Shown here in pieces: positions 48,901 through 57,699 of a stretch of 64,000 bases of DNA. Positions within the stretch are counted from its first letter, which is position 1. Each line of letters starts with the position of its first letter. A model generated the notes under the pieces. The model was not told where the DNA came from. It saw only the letters and a list, made by a program, of their open reading frames with translations, and ran no database searches. Origin of the DNA: Thecamonas trahens ATCC 50062 (taxonomy: Eukaryota > Apusozoa > Apusomonadida > Apusomonadidae); NCBI RefSeq assembly GCF_000142905.1, contig NW_013657629.1:116460-180459 (forward strand), given 5' to 3'. A program made the position numbers and the translations under genes.

Positions 48901-49855
48901 GCGCCACGGCGTCGTAGACTTCAAAGTGCAGGTGAACGTTTGATGCCCAGACCTGAATGTCGCTCAGCCGTGGCGATGGGAGTGGGATCCGCAGCTCGAG
49001 GTCTTGGTGCCACTCGGGGTAGAGCTCGCGAACCAGCACCGGCGTCCGCGCCGAGACTGCCGGCATCGACTCGGACGGCGAAATCCGGGCAACAACATAC
49101 AGAGAGAGCGCCTCATACTCGATGCCGGCGCCGTGCGGGAGCGGGCGGACCCGCGCCAGACCCTCGACGTCGAGCGCTTCAAAGATGCGGACCTTGAGCA
49201 CCACCTCGTCGGCGTGGACGCTCGCCGAGGCGTGCTTCAGCAGCGAAGACACGCCGGGCAAGTATGCAAACGGACGCTTCGAGGCCCGAGCAAGCGAGCG
49301 CGGGAACGAGACCTTGCGCGCCTCAAGCCGATCGATGAACGAGGCGACAACTGGGTGCAGTGCGTCCGAGAGGAGACCAACCAGCGCCTCAGGGCTCCGC
49401 TTCGACGCCGAGGTGCCTGCCGCCTCGAGCGGAAAGAGGCGGCGGAGGATGGCGGCAAACTCCGAGTACGTCAGCGGCGACTCTGAGCCGGGCGCCATGA
49501 GCAGCTGGCGGAGCGTGTAAGCATCGATGACAGACGAGCTCGATGATCGCGTCGACGAGTTCCGGGCACAGACACGGAGAGCGGCAAGCAGCTTCTCTTG
49601 CTGATTGGCAGCGTCGCGAATGACCCATTGAATGAGCTCGAGAAAGTCATCAAAGTCAACAAAGCCCAGCAGCGTCGAGTCGAAGCGGTAGATGAGGTCG
49701 GCCACATCGGCCAGAGGCCGTTCGGGGCCAAAGTGTGGCAAGAGTGCGTAGAGCTCATAGAGGCCGAGACAAGGCGCACGGGCAGGCGGTGTTAGTGCAT
49801 ATGCCTCAAACACCACACGTAGCAGCTCTACCTCGGTAGGGAGGAACAGTGCCAT
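45941..49855 (-). CDS. CC2D2A/CEP76-like protein: EF-hand-like N-terminus, C2 domain, transglutaminase-like domain
   Basis: 1304 residues from the ATG at 49855 (49888 also possible). N-terminal EF-hand-like pairs (FDSTLLGFVDFDDFLELIQW near 60) precede a C2 domain at about 225-375 (YPEWHQDLELRIPLPSP, NVHLHFEVYDAVAHM). The transglutaminase-like region has ELEKALLLASLLIGAGADAY followed by VVGRRTTGAFAYWVVTLSP, as in CC2D2A/CEP76 (LLCNYFLSLGKKAWLLLG...EGPTAYVLT). Later VGTLFNGDNGWLNVAQQD and SDWKPFF match the closing region of CC2D2A. Long Arg/Ser-rich inserts lie between. CC2D2A builds the ciliary transition zone and CEP76 limits centriole duplication; which one this is cannot be settled. No catalytic Cys-His-Asp triad is evident. 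Confidence 0.7.
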   Translation of the reverse strand: MALFLPTEVELLRVVFEAYALTPPARAPCLGLYELYALLPHFGPERPLADVADLIYRFDSTLLGFVDFDDFLELIQWVIRDAANQQEKLLAALRVCARNSSTRSSSSSVIDAYTLRQLLMAPGSESPLTYSEFAAILRRLFPLEAAGTSASKRSPEALVGLLSDALHPVVASFIDRLEARKVSFPRSLARASKRPFAYLPGVSSLLKHASASVHADEVVLKVRIFEALDVEGLARVRPLPHGAGIEYEALSLYVVARISPSESMPAVSARTPVLVRELYPEWHQDLELRIPLPSPRLSDIQVWASNVHLHFEVYDAVAHMPAPHAEWIGAASLPLSVALHNAAKHAHFALALSAPGGLVSPNAACYKFPERTEPSRLARAKTPVGAHAKSPGLTALDSFYPARDRSMPRSPGGSDGSEARGISLPTGAISRNKAGDLEAAVVLESAIAAARERKQLESGGKARILRPRLVVSLAFATDFDAAHDANAADPGEVRLSALSPKIMEHYFVPPDVLWLALYPGRMEEDLSAGLEVESEPVPDGSRQSSTRQANLDSLLAANLDDVAEMLADGGKGRDLASGALWELYLQSLEDACSAMPRRAFQLVAIDEYNRFRWLPSFVCPMPSTAAGHSEVELLAMVSALSDDGFPTDIACGKPNQPRMQTLSPAVVISRKAASELEKALLLASLLIGAGADAYVVVGRRTTGAFAYWVVTLSPLPYKRRRKRRKRTADEKAGKGHGPDAAASQPRSRSRSRSQTRSRTHAKPASRRPSVVDAMGNVLVIGDANGPAVAAKRRASLVDASLKADTQAAIRSLAGDARPVPRWGRRGSTPDLPSGGDSASLFVDSAAFLKLPAGLPPTSQAAQKRRGSVDVGLAALALRRGSLDKRPMRDGNDSFDSACSDSSVDSVEAAVKRVQQAAIDAGSTGGRRRRNSLAGVVADAIALHAGGGEVGGGGNRDEYTYSFYSTTDGGADGGNGDDDGNEWGMLSPRGIERGSHSRSRTSIVHQSHSQSFLGLESVLSSEFGGGARTPGLDRYSSVARMHNPLLAFEPRKFSKRARPNVRPMGVVHFDAASGAMFTSCDDAGFPFASVGTLFNGDNGWLNVAQQDRVDRLVWDLSSRSDWKPFFSDKVLATAGPVQPWYTPPRLEVRPALDRAATRAIALTMEAQLTELIKAYRASRAPGWLVRVHEPLSNRLRLTIKHVDMVERGAGALGVQHAMDTAWPSVLSCVPNGAFLHARLFKFRNTSMEAVCRQLAYTGLLDVTAVGVIYVIAANLVSRPLGLEDVWLWFGYLEWADAYVGDPDEA

Positions 49856-49994
49856 CTCCCTGGTGAGGTGAGGTGGCTGTTGTTGCATGGGGGGTGGGTG
49901 GGTGGCGGGTGGCTGTGGCGGGCGGGTGGCGAGCGGGCGGGTGGCTGTGTAGCTGGGACGGATTGGGACGGATTGGCGCCATGGTGGGTGATGG

Positions 49995-50068
<74 letters not shown>

Positions 50069-50432
50069 GTTGATGGTGATGATCTTGGAGATGTTGGATT
50101 CGATCATGGTTGTCGCGGGTTGCAGGTTGGGATGGAACAGGCCGGTGCCCGAGTTGTGGTCATCCATCATCATCTTTTCTGTCTCTGATCGGCCGCCATC
50201 ACTGAACTTGGCGTGGTGTCGACATGGATCCGTTGTGGCGCATATGCGGGCAGGGGTGGGTGTGGGTGGGTGGATGGAGGGGGAGGGGGCAGGACAGGGA
50301 TGTCCCTCTGAGAAAGTGAAAAAAGGTCGCACATTTTCCTGTGCCGCTATTCTCCTTCTGACAGGCCCCGGGCACGGGTAAGGGCAAGGGTGAGGGCGAT
50401 AGCCACGCCTCTCGCCCATTCTGAACACAACT
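49856..50432. other. Divergent intergenic region with (GAT)n
   Basis: Between two divergent genes: a GGCGGGTGGC-type repeat (49895-49950), the (GAT)n run at 49994-50067, and mixed sequence. No gene seen. Confidence 0.55.
49994..50067. repeat. (GAT)n trinucleotide microsatellite
   Basis: About 24 copies of GAT/ATG, uninterrupted, upstream of the CC2D2A/CEP76-like gene. On the opposite strand it would read as poly-His in one frame; that frame is not considered coding. Confidence 0.95.
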
Positions 50433-51623
50433 ATGCGGAGCGCCCTTCTCGCCCCCCTCTCCCTGCTTGCCCTGACTTTTTCGCTCTGTATGACACTGCT
50501 GGTCGTCCATGGGGCGAGCGCGGACCAGGTCGACGACCAGGTTATTTGGGCCCAGGTGTGCGACCCGGGCACGCTGTTCAGCACGAATGTGAAGACTGGC
50601 GAGACATCGGTGGTGGGAGTGACGGCCAATACAAACGGGCTGGACATGTTTGGCGTCCATGCCTCCTCGCGCACGCTCTACTGGGCTTACTACAATATCA
50701 ACGAGATGCACGCTTACATCGCCAAGGCCTCGCTCGACGGATCCAAGGTCAACACGACCTGGGCGGATGCCGGCGGATCGCGGGTCTACAGCATGACCGT
50801 CTCTGGTGATGGCACTGTCTACTACCAGGGTGGTGGACGTAGCTTCTTCCGGGTCGAGGCTGATGGCTCGTCGGTCGAGCTTGGCACGTTTGCAGGCAAC
50901 GGCGGCGGCGGGATGAATGGCGGCGTGGTCGTGGTCGACAACGGGGCGACCGGGTACTTTGGCGCTGACGACGGCACCTTTCCTGGTTGTGTTGGCGGCA
51001 TCGAGGTGTTTGGCATTGCCCATGACTCGGCGACGGCGCCCAAGCCGTTCAACTGTACTACCGGCAAGTTTCCGCGCCGTCTCGCTGCTGTCGGCAGCAA
51101 TCTGCTGGCGCTCTCGGACCAGAACACACCCTTTATGAAGACGGTGAGTAGGATCACTGGCGAAGTTGAGTCGTTTGTCTCGCTCCCCGGTCGCGCCGGC
51201 GGTATCACTGCCACGCCTGAAGGCTCGTCGATCTACGCCATCACCACCGGCGGCGTGGTCCGTGCCGACGCTCCGCGCTACGCCGCGTTGACCAAGGTCG
51301 CCGACTTTCCCTCCTCGGTCTCGCCGTATTGCATTGGTGGCGGCGCCGCCTTTATCCCGGGATCCAGCAGCGTCCACATTGACCTCATCTCGCCGTCGTC
51401 GGGCCCGATCGCGGGCGGGACTGTGGTATTTGCGGTTCTCAGCGAGCCGGCCACATCCTCGCCGTCCTCGTGCGTCTTTGGCACCCTGTCGAGCCCGGCC
51501 ACCTTGGTCGCCCCGCAGATCGTCTCGTGCATTTCTCCCAAGGCCGCCGCCGCCGGCAAGGTCAGCTTTGCCGTCGAGATCGATGGCCTCCTCTCGAACG
51601 CCGTCACCTACACTTACCAGTGA
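50433..51623 (+). CDS. Secreted beta-propeller-like protein with C-terminal IPT/TIG domain
   Basis: 396 residues. A signal peptide spans about 1-28 (LLAPLSLLALTFSLCMTLLV). Residues 35-300 hold repeated strand patterns typical of a propeller (TLYWAYYNINEMHAYIAKAS, YSMTVSGDGTVYYQGGGRS, GGITATPEGSSIYAITTGG), similar to LDL-receptor-YWTD or PQQ-like surface proteins. The last 90 residues form an IPT/TIG immunoglobulin-like fold (HIDLISPSSGPIAGGTVVF ... SAVTYTYQ pattern) with paired Cys. No transmembrane helix or GPI signal is evident, so it is probably released or wall-associated. Ligand unknown. Confidence 0.65.
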   Translation: MRSALLAPLSLLALTFSLCMTLLVVHGASADQVDDQVIWAQVCDPGTLFSTNVKTGETSVVGVTANTNGLDMFGVHASSRTLYWAYYNINEMHAYIAKASLDGSKVNTTWADAGGSRVYSMTVSGDGTVYYQGGGRSFFRVEADGSSVELGTFAGNGGGGMNGGVVVVDNGATGYFGADDGTFPGCVGGIEVFGIAHDSATAPKPFNCTTGKFPRRLAAVGSNLLALSDQNTPFMKTVSRITGEVESFVSLPGRAGGITATPEGSSIYAITTGGVVRADAPRYAALTKVADFPSSVSPYCIGGGAAFIPGSSSVHIDLISPSSGPIAGGTVVFAVLSEPATSSPSSCVFGTLSSPATLVAPQIVSCISPKAAAAGKVSFAVEIDGLLSNAVTYTYQ

Positions 51624-51776
51624 CGACAACGTCACGTGGCTTAAACGCCCCCCCCCCTCCCCCCCCGCCAGTACGGCGACCATGACACTAGCTGATCTCC
51701 CCATCTCCAGAAGGTATGCCCGCCCCTGCGCGTCATCCTTGGCTGGCACCATTCCTCTCGGCTGGCGAACGAACAA

Positions 51777-53891
51777 ATGCTGCGATTGGCAAATAGAATG
51801 AGGGTGGGCGGAAGAGCCTGGCGAGTCGCATCGATGGGCAAGAGCGAGATAGGGGCAGGTACCATGGCGAGTATGCTGGGCAGGTTGTCGAGCACTGCAA
51901 ACGACCGGTCTGTACCGGGTACCAGCAGCGAGGACGCGACAGTGGTGGTGGTGGGTGGATATGGGGTCTTTGGCTCGCGGCTGGTGGCGAGGCTGACGTG
52001 CCACGAGGGGCTGCGAGTGGTGGTTGCCGGACGATCGAAGGACGATGCGCAGCGACTGGTGGACGATCTGCAGGCGGTGGGTGACAAGAACATTCGGGAC
52101 ATTCCCTGGCCATTTGCTGGACCTGATGCATCGTGGCGGGCGGTGCCCAAGTCGGCGGAAGCGGTCCGTCCGGACGTCCTCAGCCCGCAGTGGTACATGT
52201 CGTGTAGCAAGCTTGAAGCGGCAGCCCTCGATGCGACGGCAGAGGCTGATGTCCTTGCCAAAGCGCTGAAGGAGCTGCGCTGTGGGCAGGAGGCCAGTCG
52301 CTTGCTGGTGGTCAACACCTCTGGCCCGTATCGGGCGACAGACGAGGGCTATGCGCTGGCGCGCGCCTGCGCCGCGGCCGACGTCCACTACTTGGATCTT
52401 GCAGACTCACGAGTGTTTGTGGCTGGCTTTGACGACAACGTGCCGGTGTCAGAGAAGGCGATGATCCGAACAGCCGGCTCGACGGTCTCAGCGCTGTCCA
52501 CGGCACTGGCGGACGCGGTCGAGGACGCGGCCGGGCCCGGGTGGGCGCTCGCTGATGTCGACTACTTTATTGGCGTCGGGCACCAGGGACCACGCGGCCT
52601 CGGGACCATCCGCTCGGTTCTCGAGTACTGCGGGAAGAAGTTCTCTGCATTCCGCGACGGCACCGCCGACGACGCGACCGAGATCGGCTGGGGCTCGCTC
52701 TCGTGGCGGGGCTTCCACGGCTTGGCGACACCGCGGCTGGTTGCGCCGGTCTCTGTCCCGGACATTGATGCCTTTCCAATGTGGTACCCAAACCTCCGCA
52801 ACCACCGGTTTGCGGCCTCGCTCGAATTGCCTGTGGTGATGGCCGGGATGCGTGTGCTGGCATGGGTGCGGAGCGCGCTGAGCATCGAGTCATACGATCG
52901 CCTTGCGCCGGCGCTGGCGGCGGCAGCCAAGTTGCTCTCGCCGTTTGGCTCACCAGACGGCGGCATGCACATGCGCGGCACGCTTGTCGACACCACTGGC
53001 GAGCGCAGCGAGCGGCCGTTTGAGGCGAGTCTCATCGGACAGGCCGGGTACGGGCCGGACACACCTGTCGTGGCTGCCGAGCTGGCGGCGCTGCAAGTTC
53101 GCGACGCGGCGCGAGCTGCCCGCCCGCTACCGCCACACATGCTCGGAACTGGCCTCGCCGGCAAGCTCTTCTCACTCGATCAGTTCCGGGCGCTGCTCGA
53201 CGGCGCAGGCGCGCCGTTCTCGTGGCGACTGGCGCTCGACGACGAGGCTGCAGAGGGTGGAGCGAGCGCGAACGATGCCGGCGCGGCGCACGCGTTCACG
53301 CGGGCTATGGGCGCGGATGAAATCAGTGCCATGCCACCGGCGCTGCGCGCATTCCACGACACTGGCGGCAAGGTTCGCGGCGCGCTGACGGTGACCCGCA
53401 ACAAAGCGATGCTCAACAACCTGGTGACGACGCTTGGGATGCTGCCGAAGGACTCGGGCGGCGAGGCTGTGGCGGTCGAAGTGACCTCTGAGAACGGGCT
53501 CTGGCACCGCAAGTTCTTTTCAGGCCCACCGTCAAAGCCCGGCAAGATCATGTCGCAGCTCAAGTCCGTGTGGTCGCTCATGCCACGGAGCGCGTTCAAC
53601 GGCGCGTCTGGAGTGGTCTTTGAGTCGTTCTACGGCGGGCTGATGAAGATGGCGTTCCACGTTTCGCCGCTTGGCGATCGTGGCGCTGATGGCTTCCGGC
53701 ACACCACCAAGGGCATGTTCCTCCTCTGGGGCCTTGTTCGCATCCCGTTCCCGCTCATGCTCCGCGGCGACGGCTACTCGCTCGCGCACCCAGATGGGCG
53801 CGGCTGGTACGTCAAGGTTGACATCGATGCGCCTATCATCGGGCGGCTGGTCTCGTACGAGGGCGACGTGTACGTTGTAGACGACGAGTGA
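51777..53891 (+). CDS. Saccharopine-dehydrogenase-like oxidoreductase with C-terminal DUF4166 domain
   Basis: 704 residues. An N-terminal Rossmann fold starts at VVVVGGYGVFGSRLVARL (about 57), with VVVAGRSKDDA binding the ribose and HYLDLADSRVFVAGF as in bacterial saccharopine dehydrogenase-like proteins. The C-terminal half from about 500 (MPPALRAFHDTGGKVRGALT, EVTSENGLWHRKFFSG, YEGDVYVVD) is DUF4166. This fusion is common in bacteria and rare in eukaryotes. The first 35 residues (MLRLANRMRVGGRAWRVASM) are Arg-rich and lack acids, fitting a mitochondrial targeting sequence. An extra segment of about 45 residues (105-150) sits between the Rossmann beta-2 region and the conserved NTSGPYR. Substrate unknown; the true reaction need not involve saccharopine. 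Confidence 0.8.
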   Translation: MLRLANRMRVGGRAWRVASMGKSEIGAGTMASMLGRLSSTANDRSVPGTSSEDATVVVVGGYGVFGSRLVARLTCHEGLRVVVAGRSKDDAQRLVDDLQAVGDKNIRDIPWPFAGPDASWRAVPKSAEAVRPDVLSPQWYMSCSKLEAAALDATAEADVLAKALKELRCGQEASRLLVVNTSGPYRATDEGYALARACAAADVHYLDLADSRVFVAGFDDNVPVSEKAMIRTAGSTVSALSTALADAVEDAAGPGWALADVDYFIGVGHQGPRGLGTIRSVLEYCGKKFSAFRDGTADDATEIGWGSLSWRGFHGLATPRLVAPVSVPDIDAFPMWYPNLRNHRFAASLELPVVMAGMRVLAWVRSALSIESYDRLAPALAAAAKLLSPFGSPDGGMHMRGTLVDTTGERSERPFEASLIGQAGYGPDTPVVAAELAALQVRDAARAARPLPPHMLGTGLAGKLFSLDQFRALLDGAGAPFSWRLALDDEAAEGGASANDAGAAHAFTRAMGADEISAMPPALRAFHDTGGKVRGALTVTRNKAMLNNLVTTLGMLPKDSGGEAVAVEVTSENGLWHRKFFSGPPSKPGKIMSQLKSVWSLMPRSAFNGASGVVFESFYGGLMKMAFHVSPLGDRGADGFRHTTKGMFLLWGLVRIPFPLMLRGDGYSLAHPDGRGWYVKVDIDAPIIGRLVSYEGDVYVVDDE

Positions 53892-54593
53892 TCGTTGACC
53901 ACTGACCAGACCAGTTGGACCACTTATCCGGCCGACGACTAGCCCGGCCGACGACTAGCCCGGCCGACGACTAATCCGGCCGACGACTAATCCGGCCGAC
54001 GACTAGCCCGGCCGACGACTAACCCGGCCGACGACTAGCCCGGCCGACGACTAACCCGGCCGACGACTAACCCGGCCGACGACTAATCCGGCCGACGACT
54101 AATCCGGCCGACGACTAACCCGGCCGACGACTAACCCGGCCGACGACTAGCCCGGCCGACGACTAATCCGGCCGACGACTAGCCCGGCCGACGACTAATC
54201 CGGCCGACGACTAACCCGGCCGACGACTAGCCCGGCCGACGACTAACCCGGCCGACGACTAACCCGGCCGACGACTAGCCCCGCCGACGACTAATCCGGC
54301 CGACGACTAACCCGGCCGACGACTAACCCGGCCGACGACTAACCCGGCCGACGACTAATCCGGCCGACGACTAACCCGGCCGACGACTAACCCGGCCGAC
54401 GACTAGCCCGGCTGACGACCAACCCTGCTGATCAGCTCGACGACCGTCTCGTCTAAATCGACACCTTCTCCCCCAAATCCCCCACAAGTCGCAACCACCT
54501 GAACCACCCGCGAACCCCCCCCCCCCCCCCCTGGCCTCGCTCCACCCCCCCTCCCCCTCCCCACCCCACCCCACTCCCCCCCCTCACCCATCC
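53892..54593. other. Intergenic region dominated by a minisatellite
   Basis: Apart from the 16-bp array, the rest (54425-54593) is C-rich leader with a run of about 16 C near 54515-54532, immediately before the kinesin ATG. No gene seen. Confidence 0.7.
53926..54424. repeat. 16-bp minisatellite, about 30 copies
   Basis: Head-to-tail copies of a 16-bp unit CGGCCGACGACTA followed by GCC, ACC or ATC. Nearly all variation is confined to two adjacent positions, giving three unit types shuffled along the array. A few edge copies have other changes (CCCGCCG near 54280, GGCTGACGACC at the right end). Each unit contains the palindrome CGGCCG. It lies between the saccharopine-dehydrogenase-like and kinesin genes. 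Confidence 0.97.
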
Positions 54594-57500
54594 ATGCCAG
54601 GCAGAGGCAAAGGAGGCGGTGGCAGGACATCACGGGCATCGACGGCTGTGTGCGTGGCGGTCCGTGTCCGACCGCTCAACCGTAAGGAGCGAGAGGCTGG
54701 CGACGAACTGGTGGTGGGGAGGGATAGCCAAGGCGGGACGCTGACGCTGACCAATCCAGCCTTTAAGAGCCATCGGCAGGAGGAGCAGGGCTTTGATGGA
54801 GGGGCCGATGCCGAGCGAACGTTTGTCTTTGACAAGGTCTACTGGTCCTACGCCGCATCCGAGGACGATTACGCCGGACAGGAGATGGTCTTTGACGAGC
54901 TCGGAAGCCAGTTCCTTGATGCTGCCTTTGCTGGCTACAACTCGTCTGTCTTTGCCTACGGACAAACAGGTTCGGGCAAGACGTACTCTATGATGGGGAT
55001 GGCCGATGATCCGGGCCTCATTCCCAGGACTTGTGCAGAGATCTTTGCCCGGGCAGAGGCTGGCCTGGCTGACGGCTCGCTGACAAAGTACTCGGTCGAG
55101 GTCTCGTACTTGGAGATCTACATGGAGAGTATCAAGGACTTGCTTAACCCTGGCGGCGGTGCGGGCGGCGGGCGCGGAAAAGGGCCCGGCGGCGCGCTGG
55201 TCGTCCGCGAGCACGCCCGCTTTGGCGTCTTTGTCCCCGGACTGGAAAAGCTGGTGGCAGCGTCGAGCGACGACGTGGTCCACTTTCTGGAGCTCGGCTC
55301 CAAGGAGCGGACGGTGGCGGCGACTAAGATGAACAACTCATCGTCGCGCTCGCACGCCGTCTTTACCGTCTATCTCACCACCGAGGCACCGGCCGGCGAG
55401 GGCGGGACCGCCACCCTGCGCGCCAAGATGAACCTGGTCGATCTCGCCGGCTCGGAGAACCAGAACAACACCGGGGCCAAGGGGACGCGGCTCAAGGAGG
55501 CTTGCGCCATCAACAAGTCGCTCTCGGCCCTCGGCAACGTCATCTCTGCACTCACGTCCAAGTCGCGGAGCAAACGGCACATTCCGTACCGTGACTCGGT
55601 CCTCACCCGCCTGCTGCAAGAGTCGCTCGGCGGCAACGCCAAGGCCATCATGCTTGTGGCCATCTCGCCGGCGTCGTCCAACTACGCGCAGACGTACTCG
55701 ACGCTCTCGTTTGCCGAGCGTGCCAAGAAGATCGTCAACTCGGTCTCGCGCAACAAGACCTCGAACCAGGACATGGTCAAAGCGCTCAAGGCCGAAGTCG
55801 AGCGGCTCAAGACGCTGCTGGAGGCCGGCGGCGAGACCACCCGCGAGCCGGTGGTCGAGGAGCTGCAGCGCAAGCTCGACGAGCAGAACGCCATCATTGC
55901 GGAGCTCAAGGTGACCGACGACGAGCGCCGCGAGCGGACCTCGCTCATTGTCCTCGAGCGCGAGGAGCTGCTGGCCTCGCAGGGCATCTCGCTCCGCCAG
56001 CTCGGCTCGGCGGTAGGCAAGCAGTCGACGCCGTATCTGGTGAACCTCAACCCAGATCCGGAGCTTGCCGCCTCGCTGGTCTACTACCTGAGGCCGGGGC
56101 GGTCGACGGTCGGCGCGTCGGCCGACGTTGCCGACATTGTCATTGCCGGCCTTCGCGTCCTTCCTGCCCACTGCGTCCTGGACGTCTCGCTCGACTCGGG
56201 CGCGTCGATCACACCGCTCACCGACGCGCTGACTTATGTCAACGGGCATATTGTCCGCGACGCGGCTACACCGCTCACAAATGGCTGCCGCATCATCCTC
56301 GGCAAGTCGGTTGTCTTTCGCTACATCTCGCCGCTCGACGCCGAGCCGCTGCCCGAGTTTGGTTGGGACGACGCGGTCCGCGAGATGTCTCTGGTGCTGG
56401 GCATCGGCGGCGGAAGCAGTGCTGGACACGGGGGCACGTCGCGATGTACAGCTCGCTGCGAGCTGGCGGCGCCGACGCAGCGCCCGGCGCCGAGCCTGTC
56501 GATCCGCGGATGTCGCTCCTCGCCGAGGCGGCGATTTTGGCAGACGAGGGCAACGACCTAGCGCGAGCCATGCAACGGCCGGTCATGTTCTCGCCGGATC
56601 TGGAACCTGCCGTTGGCGGTGACGACGTCATTTCTATCCGGTGCTGCTCGATGGTCAACGGACGAACGATTGTGGTCACACTTGCCGAGTTCAAGCAGCG
56701 GATCGAGGCGATGTACAAGCTCTACGCCGAGGCTGGACTGGGTGACGACAAGGGGCTTGTTGAGGACGAGGTCGAGTTTGACGATCCGTTCTCCATCCAC
56801 GCTGCCGACCAGCTGGTCGGCAGCGGGCGACTCTCGCTTGAGCCGCTGCTCAAGGGTCACGCCATCGACGAGCTTGTCGAGATTGTGAGCGAGGACGGCG
56901 CGGCTGTAGGGCGCCTCCACGTCCGAGTTGCTGTCCTCGAAGCGGCGACGTACAAGCCGATGCGGCAGGTGCCGTCGTTTGCGCACGCGCGCGGGACTGA
57001 GATCATCTTTGTCCTCGACATTGTGGGCGCACACTCGGTCGAGTCACCGGCCAACTCGGGCATGTTTGTCCGCTTTACCTCGCTCTTCCCGGAGGAGGAC
57101 GTACTCAACGTGACGGAACGCGGGGTCGGTCCCGGCAACGCGCCCAAGTTTGGTTTCCGCGAGCGGTATGTGCTCGTTCTCGACGACGAAGTCTACGACG
57201 TCTACCGCGAAGAGCCGATGCTCCTCGAGCTGTGGGGGCGCAACGAGGTTGTCGACTCGGTGTTTGCCGGCGTAGACCTCGGCGCCACCGACGCATCCAT
57301 CGACACCGAGCTCATGGGCGCGTTGCAGAGCGAAGTCGCCGAGTTGCGGAGCGAGAACGCCATCATGCAGACCAGGCTTGGCGAGGCACAGGCCTCGGTC
57401 GCTTCCCAGAAGCGTATCATCACCTCGCTCCGCCATCAGCTCGAGGTCCTGGGAGCCCGCAAGAGTGAGCCAGCGTCGGCGACACCCACCAGCCATACCG

Positions 57501-57658
57501 AGCCTGTTGAGGTCACCGTTCAGGGCAGTGACGGGGACGACAGCGGGAGCAGCAACGGCGAGGACGGCGCAGCGGACGCAGAGCAAGGCGTGAGCGACAG
57601 CGGGTGCAGCGGCGAGAGCAGAGGCGGGAAAAAGTCGCGAACGTGCGCTATTCAATGA
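54594..57658 (+). CDS. Kinesin-3-like motor (motor + FHA), with one -1 frameshift
   Basis: About 1020 residues. The motor domain spans 17-375: P-loop GQTGSGKT near 125, switch I NNSSSRSH, switch II DLAGSE, and IPYRDSVLTRLLQ. A neck coiled coil (MVKALKAEVERLKTLLE) and an FHA domain (about 480-590: NLNPDPELAASLVYYLRPG) follow, the KIF1/UNC104 (kinesin-3) order. The first frame ends at 56561 with unrelated text. From about 56400-56460 the homologous protein continues in the -1 frame (VAMYSSLRAGGADAAPG onward) to the stop at 57658, including a KIF1-type domain (FGFRERYVLVLDDEVYDVYR) and a terminal coiled coil. One extra G in the G5 run near 56429 joins them; a 44-nt intron is the alternative. Likely membrane-cargo transport on microtubules. 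Confidence 0.85.
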
Positions 57659-57699
57659 ACACAAGACGGTGGGGAGCGCGGCGCGGGTTTTCGCAAGAC

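Noticed and set aside
49856..50674. Poly-His N-terminal extension of the CC2D2A/CEP76-like protein
   Set aside because: It is the antisense reading of the (GAT)n microsatellite; the ATG at 49855 has good context and starts protein-like sequence.
50199..52388. 729-codon open frame on the minus strand across the secreted IPT gene
   Set aside because: Composition (Arg/His/Gly-rich, no motifs) marks it as an antisense shadow caused by high GC.
53926..54424. Regular short repeats reminiscent of a CRISPR array
   Set aside because: Units are contiguous 16-mers without spacers, in a eukaryotic genome with no cas genes. It is a minisatellite.
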